NCBI RefSeq assembly: GCF_025421775.1 | Contig: NZ_JAOEFX010000006.1 | Coordinates: forward strand, 248,001-312,000 | From: Paenarthrobacter aurescens | GTDB lineage: Bacteria > Actinomycetota > Actinomycetes > Actinomycetales > Micrococcaceae | Reading direction: 5' to 3' | DNA length: 64,000 bases | Part shown: positions 24,771 to 33,523 of the stretch, piece by piece | How the letters are laid out: every line of letters starts with the position of its first letter | Numbering within the stretch: position 1 is the first letter of the stretch | The notes under the pieces: model-generated | What the model was told of the DNA's origin: nothing | Database searches by the model: none | Seen by the model: only the letters and a program-made list of their open reading frames with translations | Made by a program: the position numbers and the translations under genes

Positions 24771-27713
24771 TTGAAATCCATACCCCCTGCACCATCGCTC
24801 GCCCGCATCGCAGTTGCCGGCGCACTGAGCCTGGGCCTCCTGGCCGGCCTCGGTCTTCCGGCCACCGCCGCCCCCATCCCGCCCAACAGCCCCGCGGCAG
24901 CGCCGGGCACCTTCACCGAATCCAACATCGCTGCAGACCGCACGGGCGCCAACTTCTTCTACCGGATCCCCGCTCTGACGTATCTGGGCAACAACGTGGT
25001 GCTCGCCTCTTGGGACGGCCGTCCGGGCTCAGCCGCGGATGCTCCGAACCCCAACTCGATAGTCCAACGCCGCAGTACTGACGGCGGCCAGACGTGGGGA
25101 CCTGTCACCGTTATTGCCGCCGGGCACGTGGGCGACGCCAGCGGTCCCAAATACGGCTACAGCGACCCCTCCTACATCTACGACGCCGAGGCCGACAAAG
25201 TCTTCAATTTCTTTGTGTACTCCAAGGACCAAGGGTTCGGTGGCAGCCAGTTCGGCAACAGCGATGCCGACCGGACAGTGATTTCCTCGGCAGTCATCGA
25301 GTCCTCGGACGGTGGCGTTACCTGGAGCCAGCCGCGGCTCATTACGAATGTCACCAAGCCCGGAACCAGCAAGACCAGCCCGGTGGCCGGTGACGTGCGC
25401 TCCAACTTCGCATCCTCCGGCGAGGGCATCCAACTCAAGTACGGCCAGTACAAGGGCCGCCTCATCCAGCAATACGCCGGGGACATCCGCCAGGCAGACG
25501 GCACCAACAAGATCCAGGCCTACAGCGTCTACTCCGATGACCACGGCTTGACGTGGAAGAAGGGCGCCAACGTCGGAGACCGGATGGATGAGAACAAGAC
25601 CGTTGAACTCTCCGACGGCCGTGTGCTCCTGAATTCACGGGACAACGCCAACCAGGGCTACCGCAAGGTAGCTATCTCCACGGACGGCGGCGCCACCTAT
25701 GGTCCTGTTACGCAGGACACCGAACTCCCGGATCCTGCCAACAACGGCGCCATTGCCCGCATGTTCCCCAACGCGGCGCAGGGCTCGGCCGATGCCAGGA
25801 AGCTGATCTTCACCAACGCCAACTCCAAGACCGGGAGGGAAAACGTCTCGGCGCGCGTCTCTTGTGACGACGGCGCAACGTGGCCGGGTGTTCGCACCAT
25901 CCGTTCCGGCTTCTCCGCCTACTCCACGGTGACCCGGTTGGAAGACGGTAAGTTCGGCGTGCTCTACGAGGGCAACTACACAGACAATATGCCGTTCGCG
26001 AAGTTCGACGACGCGTGGTTGAACTTTGCCTGCGCTCCGTTGTCTGTTCCGGCCGTCACCACCGCGCCGGGGGCTACCCAGCAGGTGCCAGTGACCGTCA
26101 CCAACCAGGAAGCCAGCACCCTTTCCGGAGCCAGTGCCACTGTCTATACGCCTGCTGGCTGGTCGGCCACCACGGTGCCGGTTCCGGACGTCGCTCCCGG
26201 CGCCTCGGCTACCGTCAACGTTGCGCTGACGGCACCGGCCAACGCGAGTGGACCGCAGAACCTGAACGCCGCATTTACGACGGCGGACGGCCGGGTTTCG
26301 CAGTTCACCTTCACGGCTACCGTGCCGGTAGCCCCGCAGGTGGGGCTCACCATCACTGGCTCAGCTCCGGTCCGCGATGTCGTGGCCAACCCCTACCAGG
26401 CAGGCGAGGTCCTCAGCTACTCCCTCAACGTCAAGAGCACCGCCAACGTCACGGCCAACGCGGTGCCGGTTTCCGGGACGTTCGACTCCGGCTTCCTGCC
26501 GCCGTCGGCCCCTAACTGCCGCTTCAACAACCTGGCCGCGGGAGCCAGCTACAACTGCACCACCGCCAAGCATGTCATCACGGCAGCCGACGTCGAGCGC
26601 GGCTACTTCGTGCCGGAAGCGAGCTTCAGCATCACAGCCAGCACGACGCCGGCGCTCACCAAAACGGTGCCGTTCACAGGCGCTGCAGTAGCTTTGCGCG
26701 ACGGCCTGCTGACGGCAGACATCAGCGGGGCGCGTGCCGACGTCGGGCGTGACCTCGCCACCCAGCCGTATGCCGCAGGCGACCTGGTCCCTTACACCTT
26801 CACGGTAAAGAACACGAGCCCGTTGGTTGAGAAGGTTGTCCCGACTACAGGCAACTTCAGCCCGTTCCTCCCGGAAGGGCCGGGCAACTGCCGCTACGGC
26901 GTGCTCCCGGCGGGGCAGAGCTACCAGTGCACCACTCCGCGCCATACTGTGACCGCTGAAGAAGCTGAGCAGGGATTCTTCATTCCAAAAACCACCTGGG
27001 AAGTCAGTTCTGCAGGCCAAACCACCAAAACCATCACGGTGGATGGCGGCGAAGTGGATCTCAAGGTTCGTGAACCCAAGCTTGAGGCCACCGTCTCGGC
27101 CGCGTGGGAAGACGCCGACGGCGACCGGTTCGCCAGTGCCGGTGATCCCGTCACGTACACCTACACGGTGGGCAACGCGGGCAATGTCGCCGTGACCGGT
27201 TTGGAAGCACCCGACGCCGGCATCTCGGCGGCTGCGCTCGCCGCCGGGTCCACGGTGACCGCTACGAGCGAGCATGTGCTGACGGCAGCAGATATCGCTG
27301 CCGGAACGCTCGGTGCCGTTTCCTTTGAGGCAAAGGCGCGCAACGGTTCCCGTGAAGTTGCCACTGCTGCCGAAGGTGATTCGCTGGTGCTGGCCGTGCA
27401 GCCGCTGCAACCGGAGGCTGAGCCCACCGTGACCAGCCAGGACCTGGGCACGCCGCCCACTGATCTGGGCACTGAAGACAAGTACCGCACTGGCCAGAAG
27501 GTTGTGCTCAAAGGCCTCGAATATGGGGACTGGTATTACGTCTACCTCAACAAGAAGAGCTACCGCATTGGTTGGATTTTCCCCTCCACGGCGAACACTG
27601 TGGAGTTCATCCTGCCCTCGGATGTGAACAACGGCAGGGACGACGTTGTGGTCCTGGATAAGGATGGCGCGTTGGTTTCCTTTGACCGGCTGCAGGTGAC
27701 GCCCAAGGGCTGA
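24771..27713 (+). CDS. Secreted sialidase (GH33) with NEW3 and DUF11-like repeats
   Basis: This 980-aa exported exo-alpha-sialidase starts with a Sec signal peptide (ends near ATAAP). The catalytic six-bladed propeller (about residues 45-430) has the YRIP arginine motif and five Asp-box-like turns (STDGGQTW, SSDGGVTW, SDDHGLTW, STDGGATY, CDDGATW), plus DENKTVELSDGRVLLNSR in the active-site area. A NEW3-type domain (about 430-530) follows, then three related repeats of about 110-120 residues, each of the first two with an NCR...Y.C pair, and a C-terminal GDWYYVYLN domain. No LPxTG motif. TTG 24771 is chosen because AAAGGA lies eight bases upstream. Related enzymes are known from Arthrobacter ureafaciens and Micromonospora. 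Confidence 0.92.
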   Translation: MKSIPPAPSLARIAVAGALSLGLLAGLGLPATAAPIPPNSPAAAPGTFTESNIAADRTGANFFYRIPALTYLGNNVVLASWDGRPGSAADAPNPNSIVQRRSTDGGQTWGPVTVIAAGHVGDASGPKYGYSDPSYIYDAEADKVFNFFVYSKDQGFGGSQFGNSDADRTVISSAVIESSDGGVTWSQPRLITNVTKPGTSKTSPVAGDVRSNFASSGEGIQLKYGQYKGRLIQQYAGDIRQADGTNKIQAYSVYSDDHGLTWKKGANVGDRMDENKTVELSDGRVLLNSRDNANQGYRKVAISTDGGATYGPVTQDTELPDPANNGAIARMFPNAAQGSADARKLIFTNANSKTGRENVSARVSCDDGATWPGVRTIRSGFSAYSTVTRLEDGKFGVLYEGNYTDNMPFAKFDDAWLNFACAPLSVPAVTTAPGATQQVPVTVTNQEASTLSGASATVYTPAGWSATTVPVPDVAPGASATVNVALTAPANASGPQNLNAAFTTADGRVSQFTFTATVPVAPQVGLTITGSAPVRDVVANPYQAGEVLSYSLNVKSTANVTANAVPVSGTFDSGFLPPSAPNCRFNNLAAGASYNCTTAKHVITAADVERGYFVPEASFSITASTTPALTKTVPFTGAAVALRDGLLTADISGARADVGRDLATQPYAAGDLVPYTFTVKNTSPLVEKVVPTTGNFSPFLPEGPGNCRYGVLPAGQSYQCTTPRHTVTAEEAEQGFFIPKTTWEVSSAGQTTKTITVDGGEVDLKVREPKLEATVSAAWEDADGDRFASAGDPVTYTYTVGNAGNVAVTGLEAPDAGISAAALAAGSTVTATSEHVLTAADIAAGTLGAVSFEAKARNGSREVATAAEGDSLVLAVQPLQPEAEPTVTSQDLGTPPTDLGTEDKYRTGQKVVLKGLEYGDWYYVYLNKKSYRIGWIFPSTANTVEFILPSDVNNGRDDVVVLDKDGALVSFDRLQVTPKG

Positions 27714-27729
27714 CCTTTAACGGCAGGCG

Positions 27730-27772
27730 CAAACAACGGACCGCAGGCCATTCCTGCGGTCCGTTGTTTGTC
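27730..27772 (+). terminator. Terminator after the sialidase gene
   Basis: CAAACAACGGACCGCAGG (27730-27747) pairs with its complement at 27753-27770 around a five-base loop. The 3' side ends GTTGTTTGTCG, a weak T-run. Confidence 0.75.
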
Positions 27773-27878
27773 GTTCCATGACGAATCGCCCCTGCTGTGA
27801 CAAGACAAATTTCCTTAAATGTGCTCTATGTCATATTTCGCTCTCACTAGGTACTCTGTGACTCGGCTGGTTGCGCGG

Positions 27879-27919
27879 CTTTGACAAGAACTGTCAAAGG
27901 TTCAACCAACTAAAAGTTG
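27879..27919. promoter_or_regulatory. Two inverted repeats upstream of the subtilase gene
   Basis: CTTTGACA (27879-27886) and TGTCAAAG (27892-27899) form a perfect 8-bp inverted repeat. CAACT/AGTTG (27907-27911/27915-27919) follows 8 bases later. TTGACA hexamers occur at 27881 and 27917. This may be an operator or part of the promoter or leader; no clean -10 partner is seen. Confidence 0.45.
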
Positions 27920-27972
27920 ACAGGTCCAGGCGATGGAGCCTGGTCCTCCCTCAGTGAAAGGTGCAACCACTC

Positions 27973-30900
27973 GTGAAATCACAAGGAAAGAGCTTCGTCA
28001 GAAGCGGGGGGCTTCGAAAGGCCGCGGCACTGGCCGTGGGCTTGCCGTTGCTTCTCTCTTCGATGGCGATGCCGGCCCAGGCCGCTCCCACGCCGGAGAC
28101 GCCCGGGAACGTTGCAGGCGTGGCCAAGAAGAACCTTGACCCCAGTGCCTATGAGGACGGCCGTTACATGGTTGTCCTGGCGGAGAAACCTGCAGCAACC
28201 TACGACGGCGGCACGGCGGGCCTCGCGGCCACCAAGCCGGAAGAGGGCAAGAAGCTCGACGCCGACAGCGCCGAGGTGAAGGAATACCAGCAGCACCTGC
28301 AGACGCAGCAGCAAGACATTGCCACCCAGGAAAACATCACCATTGAGCGTGACTTCACCACCGCCGTCAACGGATTCAGCGCCAACCTGACGGCAGACCA
28401 GGCCATCAACCTGGCCAAGGATCCCAAAGTCCTCATGGTGGCACCGGACACCCAGTACGCCCCCGACTACTCCACCACGGACTTCCTGAAGCTCAGCGGC
28501 CCCAACGGCACGTGGGCCACCCAGTACGGTGGCCAGGACAACGCCGGCAAGGGCACCGTTGTTGGCGTGATCGACACCGGCTACACCCCCTCCAACCCGT
28601 TCTTCGCCGGCGAGCCCGTCGGGCCGCTGGTGGGCAACCCGCAGGTCGGCGTCCCCTACCGCACGGCAGACGGCAAGATCGCCATGCTCAAGGCTGATGG
28701 CGATACCTTCATCGGTGAATGCCAGCCCGGTACCGACACCGGAGCTGACTACGACGGCAGCGCCTGCAACTCCAAGGTCCTCAGCACCCACTACTTCGCA
28801 GACGCCTTCCTGGAGACCGTTGCACCGGAGAACCGCGCTCCCGAAGAAGTCATTTCTCCCGTTGACGTGGACAGCCACGGCACCCACACGGCCAGCACCG
28901 CGGCGGGTAACGCCAACGTGGACGCGGTAGTGGACGGCCGCAGCTTCGGAACCACCAGCGGGATCGCACCCGCCGCCAAGCTCTCCGTCTACAAGGTCTG
29001 CTGGGAAGACACCGATCCCGCCACGGGCGGCTGCTATGGCTCCGCTTCCGTGGACGCCATCGAGCAGGCCATCCTGGATGGCGTCGATGTGCTGAACTAC
29101 TCCATCTCCGGTTCCACCACGTCCACCACGGACCCCGTGTCGCTGGCCTTCCTGTCCGCAGCTTCCGCCGGGATCTTCGTGGCCACCTCAGCCGGCAACT
29201 CCGGACCGACCGCCAGCACCGTGAACCACGGAGCACCTTGGCTGACCACGGTTGCCGCGACCTCGTTCTCGCAGGAGCTCCAGGGCACTGTTGAGTTCTC
29301 CGATGGCAGCAAGTTCCGCGGAGCGAGCATCATGAACCGCGAGGTGAGCGGGGCCGGCGTCGTGCTGTCCACCAACGCTGCAAGCGGTGAAGGCAACGCG
29401 GCCCTGTGTGCTCCGGGCTCCCTGGACCCGGCCAAGGTGGCCGGCAAGGTTGTTGTCTGTGACCGTGGTGTGGTTGACCGCACCGCCAAGAGCGCCGAGG
29501 TGCTGCGTGGCGGCGGTGTCGGCATGATCCTGGTGAACCTGACCGATTCGTCGCTGGACACCGACAAGCATGTGATCCCCACGGTCCACGTGAACCCGCC
29601 GGCAACGCAGACCATCAAGGACAAGGTCACGGCCAACCCGGCCATCACCGTGTCCCTGCTCAACAGGGACACCACCGGCCTCCCGGCCGAGGCGCAGCCG
29701 CAGATCGCAGGTTTCTCCTCGCGCGGTCCGTTGCTCGCAACCGACTCGGACCTGCTGAAGCCTGATGTATCCGCACCCGGCGTGGCAATCCTCGCAGGCG
29801 TTTCCCCGATCGGAACCGGCGGCGACAACTTCGGCTTCCTCTCCGGAACGTCCATGGCCTCACCGCACGTTGCCGGTTTCGGCGCGCTGATCCTGGGCAA
29901 GAACCCGCAGTGGTCCCCGGCCACCGTGAAGTCCGCCATGATGACCACCGCCGGACCGGTCAAGCTGGCCAACGGTGCCATCAACAAGGACGTCTTCGCT
30001 ACCGGAGCAGGGCAGGTGGATCCTGCAAAGGTCCTCTCGCCGGGCCTGGTGTATGACGCCACTACCGAGGATTACCTCAAGTTCGTCCAGGGCACGGGTA
30101 TGGACCTGGGCATTGAGGGGCTTGGCACCACGGCACCGCGCGACATGAACGTTCCCTCTTTCGCCCTCGGCAACCTCGCGGGCAAGATTGAAGTCACGCG
30201 TACGCTCACCGCATTGACCCCGGGCACGTACCGGGCATCGGTCAACGTTCCGGGTGTCAACGTCAAGGTCACGCCGTCCGTGCTCACCTTCGGTGCCCCC
30301 GGTGAGAAGAAGACGTTCAAGGTCCAGTTCGAAAACAAGAACGCCGAACTGGGTAAGTTCGCCATGGGTTCGCTGAACTGGCAGGGTGCCAACAAGACCG
30401 TCACCTCGCCGATCGCCGTCCGGCCGCAGTCCGTCATCGCGGACAAGGCCCTGGCATTCACGGGAACGGGCCCCAACGGCTCCGCCACCATCAACATCAC
30501 CTCCGGCACCAACCTGCCGGTGGGTGTCACTGTTGATGGTCTGTCCAAGGCTGATTCCTCGGCTGTCGAGCTGGTTCCCGGCCCGTTCGCGGGTGAGACC
30601 AATGCTTCCAACTACGTGAAGAAGGTGACCGTTGGCGAGGGCAGCGCCCTGGCTAAGTTCTCGGTCATCTCCTCCAACGAGGCCGCGGACTTCGACATGC
30701 TGGTGCTCACTCCGTCCGGTCAGCAGTTGCCGGCCGCGACGGCCTCGGCCAGCGAAACCTTGTCCGTTCCCAACCCGGCGCCAGGCGACTACTACGTTTT
30801 CGCCAACCTCTACGCGAGCCCCAACAACCAGGCCACCAAGGCCACTGTTGATGCCGCAGTCCTGGGAGCCAACCAGGGCAACGCCACGGTGACGCCGAAT

Positions 30901-31149
30901 CCGATCCGCCTCGCCAACGGCAAGACGGGCCAGATTTCGCTGAACTGGAAGAACCTGGAACCCGGCTCCTACATCGGCCGCCTCACCTTCGCAGGAACCA
31001 GCGAGCCGAGCTTCGTCACCGTTCTGGTCAACCCGGGCGGCGCCGTAGTGGTCCCGGACGACGAGGACCCGAAGAAGGACAAGAAGGACAAGAAGAACCG
31101 CGGCAAGATCCGCGCTGATGAGCCGACGCAGAGCAACAATGCCGGCTAA
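27973..31149 (+). CDS. Secreted subtilisin-like serine protease (S8) with PA domain
   Basis: This 1058-aa protein carries a signal peptide (ends AMPAQA), an I9-type propeptide (YMVVLAEKP...NGFSANLTADQAINLAKDP), and a subtilase domain with catalytic Asp in VVGVIDTGY, His in DSHGTHTAST and Ser in SGTSMASPHVAG. A protease-associated domain is inserted between the His and Ser parts (CAPGSLDPAKVAGKVVVCDRG). A fibronectin-like region and further beta domains follow. The tail is unusual: DDEDPKKDKKDKKNRGK, highly charged, with no sorting motif. GTG 27973 gives the MKSQGKS start with AAAGG upstream; GTG 27961 is too close to that ribosome site. Broad extracellular proteolysis is likely. Confidence 0.93.
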   Translation: MKSQGKSFVRSGGLRKAAALAVGLPLLLSSMAMPAQAAPTPETPGNVAGVAKKNLDPSAYEDGRYMVVLAEKPAATYDGGTAGLAATKPEEGKKLDADSAEVKEYQQHLQTQQQDIATQENITIERDFTTAVNGFSANLTADQAINLAKDPKVLMVAPDTQYAPDYSTTDFLKLSGPNGTWATQYGGQDNAGKGTVVGVIDTGYTPSNPFFAGEPVGPLVGNPQVGVPYRTADGKIAMLKADGDTFIGECQPGTDTGADYDGSACNSKVLSTHYFADAFLETVAPENRAPEEVISPVDVDSHGTHTASTAAGNANVDAVVDGRSFGTTSGIAPAAKLSVYKVCWEDTDPATGGCYGSASVDAIEQAILDGVDVLNYSISGSTTSTTDPVSLAFLSAASAGIFVATSAGNSGPTASTVNHGAPWLTTVAATSFSQELQGTVEFSDGSKFRGASIMNREVSGAGVVLSTNAASGEGNAALCAPGSLDPAKVAGKVVVCDRGVVDRTAKSAEVLRGGGVGMILVNLTDSSLDTDKHVIPTVHVNPPATQTIKDKVTANPAITVSLLNRDTTGLPAEAQPQIAGFSSRGPLLATDSDLLKPDVSAPGVAILAGVSPIGTGGDNFGFLSGTSMASPHVAGFGALILGKNPQWSPATVKSAMMTTAGPVKLANGAINKDVFATGAGQVDPAKVLSPGLVYDATTEDYLKFVQGTGMDLGIEGLGTTAPRDMNVPSFALGNLAGKIEVTRTLTALTPGTYRASVNVPGVNVKVTPSVLTFGAPGEKKTFKVQFENKNAELGKFAMGSLNWQGANKTVTSPIAVRPQSVIADKALAFTGTGPNGSATINITSGTNLPVGVTVDGLSKADSSAVELVPGPFAGETNASNYVKKVTVGEGSALAKFSVISSNEAADFDMLVLTPSGQQLPAATASASETLSVPNPAPGDYYVFANLYASPNNQATKATVDAAVLGANQGNATVTPNPIRLANGKTGQISLNWKNLEPGSYIGRLTFAGTSEPSFVTVLVNPGGAVVVPDDEDPKKDKKDKKNRGKIRADEPTQSNNAG

Positions 31150-31180
31150 GGCTTTCTTGATGCAGTAACTGATTCAGTAA

Positions 31181-31225
31181 CGGCAGTGGCCGGCGGGTTT
31201 TCCTGCCGGCCACTGCCGTTTCTTT
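31181..31225 (+). terminator. Terminator after the subtilase gene
   Basis: CGGCAGTGGCCGGC (31181-31194) pairs with GCCGGCCACTGCCG (31205-31218), followed by TTTCTTT. Confidence 0.9.
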
Positions 31226-31250
31226 CCATCACTTACCGGCTCTTCAGCAG

Positions 31251-32507
31251 TTACGAGGAAGGAATTGCGCTGGTCGTTTCGGAACTCGGCAGATCGTCGG
31301 CTTTGGGTGGCACAGGTGGTTTTGGCTTGCCTGGCCCCAGCGCGAACAAGCCGAAGACGAGAGTTGCGATGCCGATCATTAACCACGCCGGGGTGTAACC
31401 CGCCGATGCCGCCATCTCACCGAAGATCCAGGGCAGAATAAACCCGCTGACGGCCGTCACGGTCAGGAGAAGGCCCACCGCTGTTCCAATGAGTTCCGGT
31501 GGCACGTCCGGATCTTCTCCGGGAGCAGTTTGCCACACCGCAAAGCAGCCGTTGAAGCCAAAGCCGATGAGCGCTGCGGACAGCCACAGCACGTCAGGCC
31601 CTGTAGCAGGCAACAAGAGGATTCCGATTCCCTGGATCGCCAGGAAAAGGAGGAACGTGATCTTTGCACTCAAGAGTCGATCAGCGAGAAGGCCGGCAAT
31701 GATGCTGCCCGGGATGCCGGCGAGGCCGACCAGCAGTCCGGCCAACGCCACAACCTCCACGGAGAACCCGCGTTCTTCTGCTGCGTAAACTCCTATCAGT
31801 TGGGAAGCGACGAAGTACGCCCCGTAGCCACCGAAGAACGCCATGCTGTGACGCCACAGCCTTCGATTGCGGAGTATGGCCGCAATGTTCCGGCCGCTAA
31901 GCCTCGTGCCCAGCAGGGCCGGAACTCCCAGCGGAATCCGGTACACCAGCAGAACAAGAAGCGCACATGCCACGGCAATGAGCCCGGCCAGGATGAGGGC
32001 TCCCCGCCAGCCCATTGACGTCTCTACTGGGCCCCAGGCGTACAAGCCGACGGCGACACCGGCGCTGAACGCGGCGGAGACAACCCCTAGAGCTGCGGCA
32101 TGTTCACGCCCGCGGAACCACACGCTGACGGCCGCGATTCCTATGCCGGCGTACACGGATGCCGCCAAGCCTGCCAGCACCCGCAAGGACAGCAGCATTG
32201 TGTATCCATCAACGATCCCGGCCAGTGCGGTGAAGAGGCCTTCCAGGAGCAGGCCTCCGACAAGGGCGGCGCGGATGCCGCATTTCGCGGCGATGAAGCC
32301 GGCGGGGATGTGCATGATTCCGTAGCCGACGACGAAGCCGGAAATCAGCAGGGCAAGCTGGGGCAGGTCCGCGTCGTAGTCCGCTGAAATGCCGGCGAAC
32401 GTGGACGGCATGACGAACCAGTTGAAGGTCATCGCAACGAAACCCACGGCGATGACGCCCAGCATGACCCATCGTGCGGAAGCATTCTGCTGGATTTGAC
32501 TGTTCAT
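31251..32507 (-). CDS. MFS transporter of the quinolone cluster
   Basis: This 418-aa protein has twelve hydrophobic helices. The first loop region and VVGYGIMHIPAGFIAAKCGIRAALVGG correspond to MFS motif A; WFRGREHAAALG and GLLADRLLSAKITF mark the cytoplasmic loops. ATG 32507 (MNSQIQQNASARW) lies 14 bases after the dioxygenase stop, in the same operon; the longer open frame overlaps that gene and is not needed. By context it imports an aromatic substrate or exports a product such as anthranilate; direction is unknown. Confidence 0.88.
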   Translation of the reverse strand: MNSQIQQNASARWVMLGVIAVGFVAMTFNWFVMPSTFAGISADYDADLPQLALLISGFVVGYGIMHIPAGFIAAKCGIRAALVGGLLLEGLFTALAGIVDGYTMLLSLRVLAGLAASVYAGIGIAAVSVWFRGREHAAALGVVSAAFSAGVAVGLYAWGPVETSMGWRGALILAGLIAVACALLVLLVYRIPLGVPALLGTRLSGRNIAAILRNRRLWRHSMAFFGGYGAYFVASQLIGVYAAEERGFSVEVVALAGLLVGLAGIPGSIIAGLLADRLLSAKITFLLFLAIQGIGILLLPATGPDVLWLSAALIGFGFNGCFAVWQTAPGEDPDVPPELIGTAVGLLLTVTAVSGFILPWIFGEMAASAGYTPAWLMIGIATLVFGLFALGPGKPKPPVPPKADDLPSSETTSAIPSS

Positions 32508-32521
32508 GTCGAAACCGGCGC

Positions 32522-33319
32522 TTAGCTGAAGAACGTCTTGATGGCGGCGGCGACTGATTCGGGATTCTCCAGCGTTGGGAAGTGCGTCTTCCCAGGGATG
32601 TGGATAGGCGTGAACCAAGGGTTCCCGGCCGCGAATTCCTCCTGGAACTTCCGGTATTCGGGGTCCAGTGGCTGAGAGTAGATGTGAGCCACCTCGAGGT
32701 TGCCCGGGACGGCTTTCATCCGTTCAAGTGGGTTTTCCCATTGTGAATAGCTCTTGCTGATCTCCCGGCAGGCCCGCATCCACATGCTTTCACCGAACCA
32801 GGTCATCTCCCGCTGGACGTGGTCTATGACATCAAGGGAATCCGTGCCTTCAGTCCACTCATCGAACATGCTCTGACGTGCCGCGGCGACTGTATCGGGA
32901 GAGGCTCCTTGTTCGATCTGCTGGTGAAAACCGTCGAAGGGCTTCAGCAACCAGTCGATCACCACGGCCTGGCCGAAACCCTTGGCGCCAAGTCGCTCCT
33001 GAACGCCAATGTTGACCCAGCAGCCGTGGGACGTTGAGGCGATCCTGACATCCTCGAGATCGAGTTGTTCGATGAACTCCACGGTGTCCTGGATGAGGTC
33101 CTCGGCGGTGAAATCGGCCGGAGTCCCTGCACTGCCGTCGTGACCACGGAAATTCAGCCGCAGTACACGGAAGTGGTCCCGCAGATGGGGTTCCAGGAGT
33201 CGGAAGAGCCGGTGGTCCTGGGCCCACCCGTGGATCAGGATGAGCGGGGGAGCCGAGGGGTCGCCCGATTCGACGTATTCGAGGGATGTGTTGTTGATGG
33301 ACGTGGTTTTGAGCTGCAC
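32522..33319 (-). CDS. Cofactor-free 2,4-dioxygenase, QDO/HOD family (alpha/beta-hydrolase fold)
   Basis: This 265-aa protein strongly resembles 1H-3-hydroxy-4-oxoquinoline 2,4-dioxygenase of Pseudomonas putida (as I recall it: STSHGCWVNI, VIDWLL, FDEW, IYSQPL and GRTHFPSLENP). It also resembles Arthrobacter HOD, with IHGWAQDHR, FRGHD, STSHGCWV, VVIDWLL, IYSQPLDPEY and GKTHFPTLENP. These enzymes open the ring of 3-hydroxy-4-quinolones with O2, releasing CO and an N-acylanthranilate, without metal or cofactor. Equivalent residues are Trp32, Ser97, Asp122 and His246; HOD His38 is Gln34 here, as in my recollection of QDO. It starts with GTG after GAGG. A simple hydrolase remains the alternative, but the match is extensive. 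Confidence 0.85.
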   Translation of the reverse strand: MQLKTTSINNTSLEYVESGDPSAPPLILIHGWAQDHRLFRLLEPHLRDHFRVLRLNFRGHDGSAGTPADFTAEDLIQDTVEFIEQLDLEDVRIASTSHGCWVNIGVQERLGAKGFGQAVVIDWLLKPFDGFHQQIEQGASPDTVAAARQSMFDEWTEGTDSLDVIDHVQREMTWFGESMWMRACREISKSYSQWENPLERMKAVPGNLEVAHIYSQPLDPEYRKFQEEFAAGNPWFTPIHIPGKTHFPTLENPESVAAAIKTFFS

Positions 33320-33421
33320 GATGACCTCACTCGAGAGTGTCGGAAAGAAGGGGATATTGATTCAATGTGACGAGCGTCACCGGAAGCTTATGGGCGGCTG
33401 CTCCGCCAAGTCAATAGCCTG

Positions 33422-33468
33422 CTATGTAAATAATTTGAGGGTTCCAATTACATAGCTAGGTATGTAAT
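33422..33468. promoter_or_regulatory. MarR-type operator between dioxygenase and monooxygenase genes
   Basis: ATTACATA (33447-33454) and TATGTAAT (33461-33468) form a perfect 8-bp inverted repeat with a 6-bp spacer (GCTAGG). A further CTATGTAA copy lies at 33422-33429, complementary to TTACATAG at 33448-33455. The site sits in the divergent promoter region 55 bp before the FAD monooxygenase start; the nearby MarR gene is the likely binder. Confidence 0.7.
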
Positions 33469-33523
33469 ACTTCTCGGCGTGAGCGAGCTCACATCCACCC
33501 AAGCACCGATCGAGGAGTTCCAA

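Noticed and set aside
32522..33319. Haloalkane dehalogenase or plain esterase
   Set aside because: The SxSHG elbow, VIDWLL, IYSQP and KTHFP motifs match the quinolone 2,4-dioxygenases much better.
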